Origin: Gemmatimonadota bacterium
Lineage (GTDB): Bacteria > Gemmatimonadota > Gemmatimonadetes > Longimicrobiales > Longimicrobiaceae
Assembly: GCA_019348475.1 (NCBI GenBank)
Contig: JAHWJJ010000003.1
Span: 1 to 25,507, forward strand
DNA length: 25,507 nucleotides
Direction of reading: 5' to 3'
The notes under the pieces were generated by a model. It was not told where the DNA came from, made no database searches, and was given only the letters and a program-made list of their open reading frames with translations. The position numbers and the translations under genes are program-made. Below, in pieces: positions 1 through 8,216 of the stretch (positions are counted from its first letter, which is position 1; each line of letters begins with the position of its first letter).

Positions 1-1459
1 GCAGCGACGCGAAGGTGGCGGCGGGGGTGGACGGGCCCACGCGCACGTGCTCCGCCGTCACCCCGCCGGCCGCCAGCTCGCGCTGCAGGACCGCGCCGGC
101 GGAGCCGCGCGCGTTGTCGGTGTAGGTGACGTGCAGCACGCGCGCGCCGGCGCGCAGCGGCACCGCGCCGTTGCGGTCGCGCGCCAGGGTCAGCGAGCGC
201 TCGGCGACGCGGCGCGCCACGTCGCGGTGTGCCTGCGTCCCCGTCGCCGCCGCGACGGCGCTTGCGTCCACGCGGGCGCCGCGGTGCAGCCCCGCCGCGG
301 CCTTGGCCGTCAGCACCCGCCGCGCGGCCTGGTCGATGCGCGCGCGGGGAATGCGGCCTGACTCCACCGCGGCCACGATCCCGTCGATCACCGCCGGGTG
401 CCCGGGCGGCTGCAGGAGCGCATCCGCCCCCGCCAGCAGCGCCAGGATGCTGGCCTCCGTGACCGAGTAGCGGCGCGTGACCCCGCCCATGTTCAGCGCG
501 TCGGTGAACACGATTCCGTCGAAGTCCATCGGCCCCCGCAGCATCCCGATCATCCGCGGCGAGAGGGAGGCGGGGGGCGCGTCGGGCCCCTCGATCCCCA
601 CGGCGGCCAGGTGCCCCACCAGCACGCCGTCCATCCCCGCCCGCATCGCCGCCCGGTAGGGCGCCAACTCCACCTGCGCCAGCCGCGCGGAATCGCCCTG
701 CACGCGCGCCAGCCCCACGTGCGAGTCCACGTGCGTGTCGCCGTGCCCGGGAAAGTGCTTGCCCACGGTCAGCAGCCCGGCATCCGCCGCGCCCTGCACC
801 CACGCCGACCCCAGCCGCGCCACCGTCTGCGGCGACTCCCCGAAGGAGCGGACGTTGATGATGGGATTGGCGGGGTTGGAGTTGACGTCCAGCACGGGAC
901 CCAGCGTAAGGTGAATGCCCACCGCGCGCGCCTCTTCGCCGGTCGCGCGCCCGGCGGCGCGCGCGAGCGAGGTGTCGCCGGCCGCGCCGAAGGCCATGGC
1001 GGGGGGGATGCGCGTGCCGCCAGGGTTCAGCCGCATCCCGGGCCCCGTCTCCAGGTCGCTGACGATGAGCAGCGGCACGCCCGCGCGCATCTGCGCGGCG
1101 TTCAACTTGGCCGCCAGCGCGGTGGGGGTGCCGGTGGATACGATCAATCCACCCACCTGGTCGCGCGTCACCCACTCCAGCATCCGCCGATGCTCCGCGG
1201 GATTGGCAGCCTCCGACCGGCCGCTGATCCACGGAAACACCAGCTGCGCCACCCGCTGCCGCAGCGTGAGTGCCGCCAGCGTCTGCTCCACCCACGCCTG
1301 GCCGGCCGAGTCGGTGCGCAGCGGGGGGATGGCCGGCACCTCGGGGACGGCGCGGGATTCGTCCGTGGGACCGGAATCTTCGGCGCGGCCGGGTCCGCCG
1401 CATGCGGCGACCGAAAAGCACAGCGCCCACAGCGGGCGCAGGAAGAGCGAAGAGATCAT
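1..1459 (-). CDS. Glycoside hydrolase family 3 lipoprotein (NagZ-like N-terminal domain), 3' part outside window
   Basis: The first 486 residues of a GH3 enzyme are visible; the gene runs off the left edge. GH3 enzymes of this type release terminal beta-linked sugars such as N-acetylglucosamine, often in peptidoglycan turnover. The signature KHFPGHGDTHVDSH starts at K234 and carries the His/Asp pair typical of the NagZ-type catalytic loop. The likely nucleophile is D320 in VFTDAL. The N-terminus (MISSLFLRPLWALCFSVAAC) ends in a lipobox-like VAAC with Cys20, so an envelope lipoprotein is likely. The ATG at 1459 is preceded within three codons by an in-frame TGA, which fixes the start region; no strong ribosome binding site is seen. 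The chain continues past the catalytic domain (after about residue 370), which suggests a longer GH3 enzyme with a C-terminal domain rather than compact NagZ. It is divergent from the neighbouring receptor gene. Substrate cannot be told from sequence. Confidence 0.9.
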   Translation of the reverse strand, partial: MISSLFLRPLWALCFSVAACGGPGRAEDSGPTDESRAVPEVPAIPPLRTDSAGQAWVEQTLAALTLRQRVAQLVFPWISGRSEAANPAEHRRMLEWVTRDQVGGLIVSTGTPTALAAKLNAAQMRAGVPLLIVSDLETGPGMRLNPGGTRIPPAMAFGAAGDTSLARAAGRATGEEARAVGIHLTLGPVLDVNSNPANPIINVRSFGESPQTVARLGSAWVQGAADAGLLTVGKHFPGHGDTHVDSHVGLARVQGDSARLAQVELAPYRAAMRAGMDGVLVGHLAAVGIEGPDAPPASLSPRMIGMLRGPMDFDGIVFTDALNMGGVTRRYSVTEASILALLAGADALLQPPGHPAVIDGIVAAVESGRIPRARIDQAARRVLTAKAAAGLHRGARVDASAVAAATGTQAHRDVARRVAERSLTLARDRNGAVPLRAGARVLHVTYTDNARGSAGAVLQRELAAGGVTAEHVRVGPSTPAATFASL

Positions 1460-1742
1460 CAGCCGTCAGGGAGCTGGCTCGTCAGGGATCGAAAGCGGGT
1501 CGCTGGCCACTCCTGCAAGCACGCGGCCGGTGGGCTCGTCCGGTATGCGGCGCGGGGGGCGAGCGCGTCCTCCGTCGCCGCGCAGATCCTGCTCCGCGAA
1601 GGTCCACCCAACGTTCGGGGTGCGCCGGGGGTCACTCAACGAACGCGGTGGATGGGCGGCGCGCGACGCCCTTCCGCCGCCGTGCCGGAAATCGTGCCGC
1701 CCGCGGGACGGCCGCCGTACCCGATTCGCTTGCAGGATGCAG
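1460..1742. other. Divergent intergenic region between GH3 and TonB receptor genes
   Basis: This 283-base spacer should hold the promoters of two divergent genes. I could not pick out convincing -35/-10 pairs, operators or hairpins in it. An open frame of the receptor extends upstream through it, but that stretch has no signal-peptide character and the better start lies at 1743. Confidence 0.5.
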
Positions 1743-4334
1743 ATGCGCTTCTCGAAGTCACATCCCGGAATTCTCGCCGCGCTGGCCGCGGCCGTCGCGT
1801 TTTCGGCCCCGGCGGCCGCGCAGAACGGCACCGTCACGGGGACGGTGGTGGAGTCGCCGTCGGGCAGGCCCCTGGCCGCGGCTACGGTCACCCTGCGCGC
1901 GCCGGGCGACACCGCCGCCGTGGCGGGCGCCACGACCGATGCGGCGGGGCGCTTTCGCATCCAGGTTGCGCCGGGAACGTACGCGCTGCAGGCCTCGCGC
2001 CTCGGCTACACCACCGCGCGCAGGGCGGGCGTGACCGTTGCCGGCGGCGCGGCCACGGAGCTGGGGAGCATCGAAGTGGCCGCCGCGACGCTGCTGCTCG
2101 AGGAGGTGCAGGTGGTGACGGAGGCGGCGACGGCGATCGTGGCCGCGGACCGCAACATCTACAGCACCCGCGATATGCCCGTGGCTGCCGGCGGGATGGC
2201 GACGGACGTGCTGCGCAGCGTTCCGGAGCTGGAGGTGGACATCAACGGGGGGGTGCAGCTGCGCGGCACCGCGGCGCAGATCTACCTGAACGGCCGCCCC
2301 GCGCCCATGCAGGGCCAGTCGCTGGAGCTGTTCCTGCAGCAGTTTCCCGCGGACCGCATCGACCGGGTGGAGGTGATCGCCAACCCCTCCGCGCGCTTCG
2401 AGGCCGAGGGGGCGGGCGGCATCGTCAACATCGTCCTGAAAAAGAACGTGGACCTGGGGCTCAGCGGGAGCCTGTTCGCGAACGGCTCCACCCGCGGCGA
2501 GGTGGGCACGGGAGGCCGGCTGGCCTACCAGCGCGGGCGGCTCACGCTCTTCGGCGGCGGCTTTCTGCGCCGCTCGGACCGGAGCACCACCAGCTACGAC
2601 CTGCGGCAGAACCTGCTGACGCAGCCCGTCACGCTGCTGCAGCAGGACGGGTGGAACGACCGCGAGGGGGTGTCCGGAAACCTGGACCTGACCTCGGAGT
2701 TCCAGCTGACGGAGCGCACGCTGGTGCGCGCGGAGGTCGCGACGTGGCGCAACGGCTGGGACGCGGACGGGGTGACGCTGTACACCGAGATGGACTCGGC
2801 GCGCAGCATCACCGACCTGTACGACCGCGCCTCCGTCAACCGCAGCGACCGGCTGTCCACGGACCTGTCCGCCGGCCTCCGCCACAACTTCGCCCCCCTG
2901 CGACGCGAACGCCGCCGCGAGGGCGAGGGCGGCGGCGACCCGGCAGTGCGCGGACGCCCCGGCGGACCGGGCGGACCCGGGCGCATGCCCGGCGGGGGAC
3001 CGGGCGGATTCCGCGGCGGCGGAGGCGGGGGCGGCGGGGGTGTCTCCGGCGGCGGGCACGAGCTGTCGGTGGACGTGGAGTACGAAACGGGGAACGACGA
3101 CAGCTGGAGCCGTGTCCTGCGCCGCCAGCTGGAGCTGGACGGCGGCCCCTCGGCGCTTCCCGAGCAGCTGACGCTGGACGAGAACGACGAGGGCGAGCGC
3201 GAGGCGCAGCTTCGCGCGGACTACGTGCGCCCGTGGGGCCCCCGCGGCAGCGTGGAGCTGGGCTACCAGGCGCGCGTGCAGGAGACGGAGGAAGACCGGG
3301 TTCGCGAGGTGTTCGCCAACCCCGGTCAGGCGGTGCCCGTCGCTTCCACCCTCACCGGCTTCGGCTACCGCGAGACCTTCCACTCCCTGTACGGCACCGT
3401 GTCGCGGATGATGGGCCCGGTGAGCGCGCAGGTGGGGCTGCGCGCGGAGCGGGCGGACACGCGCCTCACCGTCCCGGGGATGGACCAGGGGTTCGACAAG
3501 AGCTACTTCAGCCTGTTCCCCAGCGCCAACCTGCGCTGGGACCTGGGCGGCGGGCGCGACGTGCGGCTGGCGTACTCGCGGCGGGTGCGGCGCCCCCGGC
3601 CGGGGCTGCTGAACCCCGTGGACCGGTCCACCGACCCGCTGAACCGCACGGTGGGCAACCCCGACCTGGACCCGCAGTACACCACTTCGCTCAGCCTGGA
3701 GACCAGCTGGACGGGAACATTCGGAACGCTGCGCCTGTCCCCGTACTACCGCCGCACGAGCGACGACTGGACGCAGATCAAGCGCGTGGACGAGCACGGC
3801 GTATCCACGGTCACGTGGGAGAACCTGGCCTCGGTGCGGTCGTACGGCAGCTCGCTGACGGCTTCCATGCGGGCCATCCACGGCGTCAGCGGCAACGTGA
3901 GCGTCAGCGGGTCGCGCGAGGTGCGCAACGCCAGCAACCTCTCGACGGAGTATTCGGGCGATGCCATGCGGTGGAGCGCGCGCGGCAACGTGAGCGCGCG
4001 GCTGACGCGGCGGCTGGCCCTTCAGGCGATGGGCTACTACACCCCGGCGCGCGACGTGCCGCAGGGCCGCATCAGCAGCACGTTCATGACTCACGCGGGA
4101 GTGCGGCAGTCGTTCCTCAAGGACCGGGCGACGGTGAACCTGATGGTGACGGACCCGTTCGACCTGTACCGATCGTCGTTCGAGACGCGCGACCCCACGC
4201 ACGTGCAGATCGGCCGCAGCCGGTTCAGTGCGCGCCAGGCGGTGCTCAGCTTTTCGTACAGCTTCGGCCGGCCCCCCCGCGACCGCCGCACCACCGCCGA
4301 AGAGGAGCAGCCCGAGGAGCAGGTCATCCGCTGA
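1743..4334 (+). CDS. TonB-dependent receptor / outer membrane beta-barrel family protein
   Basis: An 863-residue outer membrane protein. A signal peptide (residues 1-27, ending APAAAQ) precedes a carboxypeptidase-regulatory-like beta-sandwich (about 29-115), a plug-like domain (about 125-235, with the NPSARFEAEGAGGIVNIVLKK block) and a beta-barrel of the OMP_b-brl_3 type. The barrel's last strand (LSFSYSFG) is followed by a charged tail of about 20 residues rather than a terminal aromatic, which is common in this subfamily. Residues 386-438 form a Gly/Arg/Pro-rich low-complexity insertion, probably in a loop. The ATG at 1743 was chosen because AGGA lies six bases upstream and the signal peptide begins there; an ATG at 1737 is also in frame. 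It stands alone, with no lipoprotein partner beside it, and ends in a strong terminator. The ligand is unknown. Confidence 0.9.
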   Translation: MRFSKSHPGILAALAAAVAFSAPAAAQNGTVTGTVVESPSGRPLAAATVTLRAPGDTAAVAGATTDAAGRFRIQVAPGTYALQASRLGYTTARRAGVTVAGGAATELGSIEVAAATLLLEEVQVVTEAATAIVAADRNIYSTRDMPVAAGGMATDVLRSVPELEVDINGGVQLRGTAAQIYLNGRPAPMQGQSLELFLQQFPADRIDRVEVIANPSARFEAEGAGGIVNIVLKKNVDLGLSGSLFANGSTRGEVGTGGRLAYQRGRLTLFGGGFLRRSDRSTTSYDLRQNLLTQPVTLLQQDGWNDREGVSGNLDLTSEFQLTERTLVRAEVATWRNGWDADGVTLYTEMDSARSITDLYDRASVNRSDRLSTDLSAGLRHNFAPLRRERRREGEGGGDPAVRGRPGGPGGPGRMPGGGPGGFRGGGGGGGGGVSGGGHELSVDVEYETGNDDSWSRVLRRQLELDGGPSALPEQLTLDENDEGEREAQLRADYVRPWGPRGSVELGYQARVQETEEDRVREVFANPGQAVPVASTLTGFGYRETFHSLYGTVSRMMGPVSAQVGLRAERADTRLTVPGMDQGFDKSYFSLFPSANLRWDLGGGRDVRLAYSRRVRRPRPGLLNPVDRSTDPLNRTVGNPDLDPQYTTSLSLETSWTGTFGTLRLSPYYRRTSDDWTQIKRVDEHGVSTVTWENLASVRSYGSSLTASMRAIHGVSGNVSVSGSREVRNASNLSTEYSGDAMRWSARGNVSARLTRRLALQAMGYYTPARDVPQGRISSTFMTHAGVRQSFLKDRATVNLMVTDPFDLYRSSFETRDPTHVQIGRSRFSARQAVLSFSYSFGRPPRDRRTTAEEEQPEEQVIR

Positions 4335-4361
4335 CCCGCGCCCCCCTCCGCCCCGACGAGC

Positions 4362-4395
4362 CGCCGGCACGCCAACGTGCCGGCGCTTCGTTTTC
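4362..4395 (+). terminator. Rho-independent terminator of the TonB receptor gene
   Basis: A perfect 10-bp stem, CGCCGGCACG (4362-4371) pairing with CGTGCCGGCG (4376-4385), closes a CCAA loop and is followed by the T-rich run CTTCGTTTTC. It lies 28 bases after the receptor's TGA stop. Confidence 0.85.
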
Positions 4396-4711
4396 GTGCT
4401 CCCGCCCTTGTCATCCTGAGTCGTCCGGCGCTACGGCACCGTGTGGGGATCAAAAGCGGAGGGGGCGCGACGCGGAGCCTGCCACACCGGCTGAACCCCT
4501 GGCCGCACATCGGGGCTTTTTCGATTCAGGGAGGCGCCCCACCGCACCTGGCCTGCGCGACCACATGGGCGACCCACGGACGGAGTGAGACCGCACCGCG
4601 GCAGGCGGCGGCGCGGCTCCAGCCAACGCGTGCACACGCGGCACTTGCGTTCCGGAGCAATTCGGCTTTTATTCGGATGCGAAGAAACGCCGAAGCACCG
4701 GGAGGAGCCCC
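4396..4711. other. Intergenic region upstream of the radical SAM gene
   Basis: No gene is seen here. A weak CCCC/GGGG hairpin followed by CTTTTT lies near 4496-4526. A poor promoter candidate for the radical SAM gene is TTGCGT (4645-4650), a 17-base spacer and TTTATT (4668-4673). GGAGGAG (4701-4707) is the ribosome binding site for the GTG start at 4712. Confidence 0.4.
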
Positions 4712-5989
4712 GTGGACACGATGACGCTGGACCAGAAGCTCGACCTGCTGATCTCGCTGGCGGGCGACGACCACGACGGCGCGGGGGGCAGGGAGCGCAC
4801 GCTGCCGCCGCGGCTGCGGCACAGCAGGGAGGTGGGGGCGCTGCGGCCGCTGAACATCCGCGACCTGCGGGTGCCGGGAAAGGGCCAGATGTCGCTGCTG
4901 CGCATTCTGATGACCAACGCGTGCAGCTTCAACTGCCACTACTGCCCCATGCGCCGCGACCGCGACATGCCGCGCACCCTGCTGAAGCCCGCGGAACTCG
5001 TGCGCATCTTCATGGAGGCGCACCGGCGAGGGTGGTGCAGCGGCCTGTTCATCACCACGGGGATCCCCGGCAAGCCGGTCAAGGTGATGGACGACCTGAT
5101 CGCCGTGCTGGAGCTGCTGCGCACCCGTGAGGGCTTTCGCGGCTACGTGCACGTAAAGATGGTGCCCGGCGGCGAGCCCGCGCAGATCGAGCGGCTGACG
5201 GCCCTGGCCAGCCGCGTCTCGCTGAACCTGGAGGCGCCCTGCGGGCAGAGCCTGGCCCGCATCGCCCCCGAAAAGAACCTGGACACTGCCCTCACCAGCC
5301 TGCACACCGCGCGAAAGCTGGTGCGCCGGGAGCAGGCGGAACGCGGTGAAGGGCGGCCGGTGGATCCGCTGCGCCCGGGCGGCGCCTCGGGGATGACGAT
5401 GCAGTTCGTGGTGGGCGCCACGCCCGACACGGACCGCACCCTCATCGGAAAAGTACGGGAGCTGTACGCCGCCGGCGGCATCCACCACGCCCACTTCAGC
5501 GCCTTTCGCCCCATCCGCGAAACGCCGATGGAGAACGTCCCCGAGACGCCCGTGCTGCGCGAACAGCGGCTGTACCAGGCGGACTACCTGCTGCGCCAGT
5601 ACGGCTTCGCCGCGGACGAGGTGGTGTTCGACGCAAAGGGGAACCTGCCGCTGGCCAACGATCCCAAGACCACCTGGGCGCTGGCCCACCCGGAGCACTT
5701 TCCCGTGGAGGTAAAGACCGCCGCGTACGAGACGCTGCTGCGCGTTCCGGGAATCGGTCCGGGCGCGGCCAGGCGCATCGTCGCGGAGCGCGCGACGGCC
5801 GTGTTCCGCGGGCTGGCGGACCTGCGCAGGCTGGGCGTGGTCACCACGCGCGCGGCGGGGTTCCTGACGCTGAATGGCAAGCGCCTGCAGAGCATCGTGT
5901 GGTCGCAGCAGCTGGGCTTCTGGGGTCCGGACGACGACGCCGGCAGGTACCACCTGACCTACGGCGTGAGCCCGGGGACGTTTCGGTGA
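4712..5989 (+). CDS. Radical SAM protein with C-terminal helix-hairpin-helix, putative DNA modification/repair family
   Basis: A 425-residue protein with the radical SAM cluster motif CxxxCxxC at C71, C75 and C78 (CSFNCHYC), which should bind a 4Fe-4S cluster and S-adenosylmethionine. The following block MRRDRDMPR and the overall order resemble the family annotated as 'putative DNA modification/repair radical SAM protein' (TIGR03916, rSAM_link_UDG). A helix-hairpin-helix (VPGIGPGAA, 345-353) near the C-terminus is a DNA-binding element and fits that assignment. Unlike the members I recall, the N-terminal 60 residues contain no cysteine. The GTG at 4712 is favoured by GGAGGAG four bases upstream; an ATG at 4721 is the alternative. 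The enzymatic reaction is unknown. Its gene is convergent with the SDR gene, and a Mug glycosylase gene lies 2.2 kb away. Confidence 0.82.
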   Translation: MDTMTLDQKLDLLISLAGDDHDGAGGRERTLPPRLRHSREVGALRPLNIRDLRVPGKGQMSLLRILMTNACSFNCHYCPMRRDRDMPRTLLKPAELVRIFMEAHRRGWCSGLFITTGIPGKPVKVMDDLIAVLELLRTREGFRGYVHVKMVPGGEPAQIERLTALASRVSLNLEAPCGQSLARIAPEKNLDTALTSLHTARKLVRREQAERGEGRPVDPLRPGGASGMTMQFVVGATPDTDRTLIGKVRELYAAGGIHHAHFSAFRPIRETPMENVPETPVLREQRLYQADYLLRQYGFAADEVVFDAKGNLPLANDPKTTWALAHPEHFPVEVKTAAYETLLRVPGIGPGAARRIVAERATAVFRGLADLRRLGVVTTRAAGFLTLNGKRLQSIVWSQQLGFWGPDDDAGRYHLTYGVSPGTFR

Positions 5990-6110
5990 AGGGGTGAACG
6001 GGTGAAGGGGTGAAGGGGTGAACGGGTGAAGGGGTGAACGGCGGGTGAACGGGTGAACGGGTGAACGGGTGAACGGGTGAAGGGGTGAAGCGGTGAAGGG
6101 GTGATCGGGT
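5985..6110 (+). repeat. GGGTGAA(C/G) octamer tandem repeat
   Basis: About 15-16 copies of an 8-bp unit, GGGTGAAC or GGGTGAAG, with a 3-base interruption (GGC) near 6041. The first unit includes the TGA stop codon (5987-5989) of the radical SAM gene, so the array starts exactly at the gene end. The unit matches one arm and loop of the first hairpin of the element that follows at 6132. Confidence 0.9.
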
Positions 6111-6131
6111 CGAGAGGAGCGGGTGGAGGCG

Positions 6132-6208
6132 AGCGGGTAAACCCGCTACTCGGAAAGCGATAAGACCTGTCTCGCGCCGAGGCGCGACACGAACAGGGCT
6201 TCACCTGC
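6132..6208 (+). repeat. Two-hairpin repeat element, copy 1
   Basis: Stem 1 is AGCGGGT/ACCCGCT with an AA loop (6132-6147). Stem 2 is AAGACCTGT (6162-6170) with ACAGGGCTT (6193-6201), one mismatch, and an inner CGCGCC-GA-GGCGCG hairpin. It lies between convergent genes and may end transcription from either side, although no T-run follows. The remaining sequence to the SDR stop at 6360 shows nothing else recognisable. Confidence 0.75.
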
Positions 6209-6359
6209 TCGCGGAGCACGGGCCTGCGCGCCTGGCCGTTTCCGTTGCGGCTGCCGCGCCGAGCCTCGCGCGCTCACCTGGCCACAGATCGACCTCCCCC
6301 GGCAGCTTCGGAGGAGGCGGGCGAGGTTTACGAACCCGGAGGGGGCCTGCGCCCGGGCC

Positions 6360-7346
6360 TCACACCGTCGCCAGTTCCGGCTCCGCCGCATTGCCTGCTC
6401 CGTCGCGCGCGGCATCCACCAGTTCCCAGCGGCGGCCGGTGTTCGGGATCGCGTGCGCCATCGCCGGGAAGTTCTCGGCGAAGTAGCGGCCCCAGTGCGG
6501 ACGCTCGCCGTTCACGTCCGCGAAGCCGTACTCCTCCGAGAGCGCCCACGAGCTGAGGATGGTGCCCGACTTCCGGATTACGTCCGCGTCCGCCGCCAGC
6601 GCGGCGACGGCACGGCCCACGAAGCACGGGGTTTCCGATCCGGCGAAGCCGAAGCTCCGCGCCTGCTCGTTGCTGCGGGCGACGTCGCGCCAGGTTTCCT
6701 CCGTCGCCCCGAAGGTGCCCAGCACCTCCTCGGTCCGCATGAAGCCGGGCGCGATGGACAGCGCCGCAACCCCGTGCGGTGCCAGCTCCTCCGCGAGCCC
6801 GTACATCAGCCGCTTGAGCGTGGCGGGTCCCAGGTCGTAGAACATCAACCCGCCGTACGCCAGCGTGTGGCTCTCCTGGATGGTCACGATCAGACCGCGC
6901 TTCCGCTCCAGCATCAGCGGGACGGCTTGGCGGCAGGTGATGAGGTGCGGCCACAGGTACGCCTCGAACGCGGGGAGCTCCTCCGAAAGATCCAGCTCCC
7001 AGAACGGCTTGAATCCGTCCATCCTGGGGCTGCCGAGGACGTTCACCTGCACGTCCAGCCGCCCCTGCTCGGCCCGCACGCGGGCGTAGAGCGCCTGCAC
7101 CTCCGCCTCGACGCCGTGGTCCACGCGGACGGGGATGCCGACGCCGCCCGCGGCCGTTACCATCTCCGCCGTCTCTTCCACCGTCTCCGGGCGCCCCGCG
7201 TGCCGGCCGCCGGAGGGCATGCCCGCGGCCCCACGGCCGGTGCAGTAGACGGTGGCACCCCCCTCCCCCAGCATCCGCGCGATCCCCCGCCCCGCCCCGC
7301 GCGTGGCCCCCGCGACGACCGCGACCTTGCCCCGCAGTGGCTTCAT
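6360..7346 (-). CDS. SDR family NAD(P)-dependent oxidoreductase with altered active site
   Basis: A 328-residue short-chain dehydrogenase/reductase. The N-terminal Rossmann motif is GATRGAGRG (13-21), the Gxxx-GxG nucleotide-binding loop, followed by CTGR (35-38). The substrate side has FYDLGPATLKRL: Tyr170 is present, but the Lys expected four residues later (Y-x3-K) is Pro174; the next Lys is K178. The usual catalytic Ser region reads IVTIQESH, so the serine is also displaced (S159). The C-terminus is about 60-70 residues longer than a classical 250-residue SDR. The ATG at 7346 was chosen because GGGAG lies six bases upstream; another ATG at 7352 overlaps that site. It is divergent from a TetR gene with a palindrome between, so that regulator probably controls it. 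Substrate unknown; it may be a weak or repurposed enzyme. Confidence 0.88.
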   Translation of the reverse strand: MKPLRGKVAVVAGATRGAGRGIARMLGEGGATVYCTGRGAAGMPSGGRHAGRPETVEETAEMVTAAGGVGIPVRVDHGVEAEVQALYARVRAEQGRLDVQVNVLGSPRMDGFKPFWELDLSEELPAFEAYLWPHLITCRQAVPLMLERKRGLIVTIQESHTLAYGGLMFYDLGPATLKRLMYGLAEELAPHGVAALSIAPGFMRTEEVLGTFGATEETWRDVARSNEQARSFGFAGSETPCFVGRAVAALAADADVIRKSGTILSSWALSEEYGFADVNGERPHWGRYFAENFPAMAHAIPNTGRRWELVDAARDGAGNAAEPELATV

Positions 7347-7430
7347 CTTCATCTCCCGTTTCTCGATCCCGCTCCCGAACCGTGGCGCCGTCAGCCGCGG
7401 CGGGTTAAACTAAACGCGATGCAGAAACCA

Positions 7431-7449
7431 TTCTAAACGATCTTTAGAA
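7431..7449. promoter_or_regulatory. Palindromic operator candidate for the TetR regulator
   Basis: TTCTAAACGATCTTTAGAA is an inverted repeat with 7-bp perfect arms and a 5-bp spacer. It is AT-rich in a GC-rich background and lies in the 116-bp space between the divergent SDR and TetR genes, 13 bases before the TetR start. A related half-site, TTAAACTAAAC, lies at 7414-7424. Size and placement fit a TetR-family site that would repress both genes. Confidence 0.65.
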
Positions 7450-7462
7450 AGAGTCAAGCGGG

Positions 7463-8074
7463 ATGAGTCCGCGGCCCCGGAAGGCGAGCGACGCAGAGGT
7501 GTTCGCGGCGGCGCACCGCGTGATGCAGCAGGTGGGGCCGGCGGAGGTGACGCTCGGCCGCATCGCCGCCGAGGCGGGGGTCACCGCGGGGGCGCTGGTG
7601 CAGCGCTTCGGGTCGCGCCGGGGGCTGATGCTGGCGCTGATGGCGGAGTTCTCCACCAGCGCGGCCGCCATCTTTGCGGAGATCCGCGCGGCGCATCCAT
7701 CTGCGCTGGCGGCGCTGCGCGCCTACGCCGAGCGCCACGCGCAGATGGCCGAATCGCCGCAGACGCTGGCGCACCACCTGTCCTGGTTGCAGATCGACCT
7801 GACCGATCCGGACTATCACCAGCACATGCGCGTGCACGCGGCCGACACGCGCCGGGAGCTGCGCGCGCTGCTGGCCGACGGCTTGGCCGCGGGAGAGCTG
7901 GCGGCGGATACGGACGTGGACGTGCTGACGCGCGCGGTGCAGGCGGCGCTGAATGGATCCCTCTTCGTCTGGGCCATGCTGCGCGAAGGCACCGCCGCCG
8001 ACTCCGTCCGCGCCGACCTGGACGCGGTGCTGGCGCCGTATCTGCCCGTGGGGCGGGAGCGGATGAGCGGGTGA
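7463..8074 (+). CDS. TetR/AcrR family transcriptional regulator
   Basis: A 203-residue one-component repressor. The N-terminal helix-turn-helix is at about residues 29-48 (VTLGRIAAEAGVTAGALVQRFG) and is followed by the short helix SRRGLMLALM typical of the family. The remainder is an all-alpha ligand-binding region rich in Ala and Leu, of normal length for TetR proteins. In such proteins binding of a small molecule releases the operator. It is divergent from the SDR gene, and a palindrome sits directly upstream of its start, so autoregulation and control of the SDR gene are likely. The ribosome binding site is poor (AAGCGGG directly before the ATG). The effector cannot be predicted. Confidence 0.92.
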   Translation: MSPRPRKASDAEVFAAAHRVMQQVGPAEVTLGRIAAEAGVTAGALVQRFGSRRGLMLALMAEFSTSAAAIFAEIRAAHPSALAALRAYAERHAQMAESPQTLAHHLSWLQIDLTDPDYHQHMRVHAADTRRELRALLADGLAAGELAADTDVDVLTRAVQAALNGSLFVWAMLREGTAADSVRADLDAVLAPYLPVGRERMSG

Positions 8075-8081
8075 AGGGATG

Positions 8082-8159
8082 AGCGGGTGAACCCGCTGCT
8101 GGGACAGCGACAAGCCCCGTCTCGGCTCGCTTGCGCTCGCCGAACGGGGCTTCAACTGC
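8082..8159 (+). repeat. Two-hairpin repeat element, copy 2 (possible bidirectional terminator)
   Basis: Stem 1 is AGCGGGT/ACCCGCT with a GA loop (8082-8097). Stem 2 is AAGCCCCGT (8112-8120) with ACGGGGCTT (8144-8152), a perfect 9 bp, with an inner CGGC/GCCG pairing. It sits between the convergent TetR and mug genes, just after GGGTGAAG-like sequence that overlaps the TetR stop codon. No T-run follows the stem, so a terminator role is inferred from position. Confidence 0.75.
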
Positions 8160-8216
8160 GGGATGCGGAACGATTGCGCCGCGTTGGCAGGGCTGGACCC
8201 GCGAAGGGAGAGGGTA

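Noticed and set aside
398..4588. A 1396-codon open frame overlapping the first TonB receptor on the same strand, and an 870-codon one on the opposite strand (1758-4370)
   Set aside because: Both are out-of-frame shadows caused by high GC. They lack domains and have Arg/Pro/His-rich composition, while the receptor frame has clear signal, plug and barrel features.
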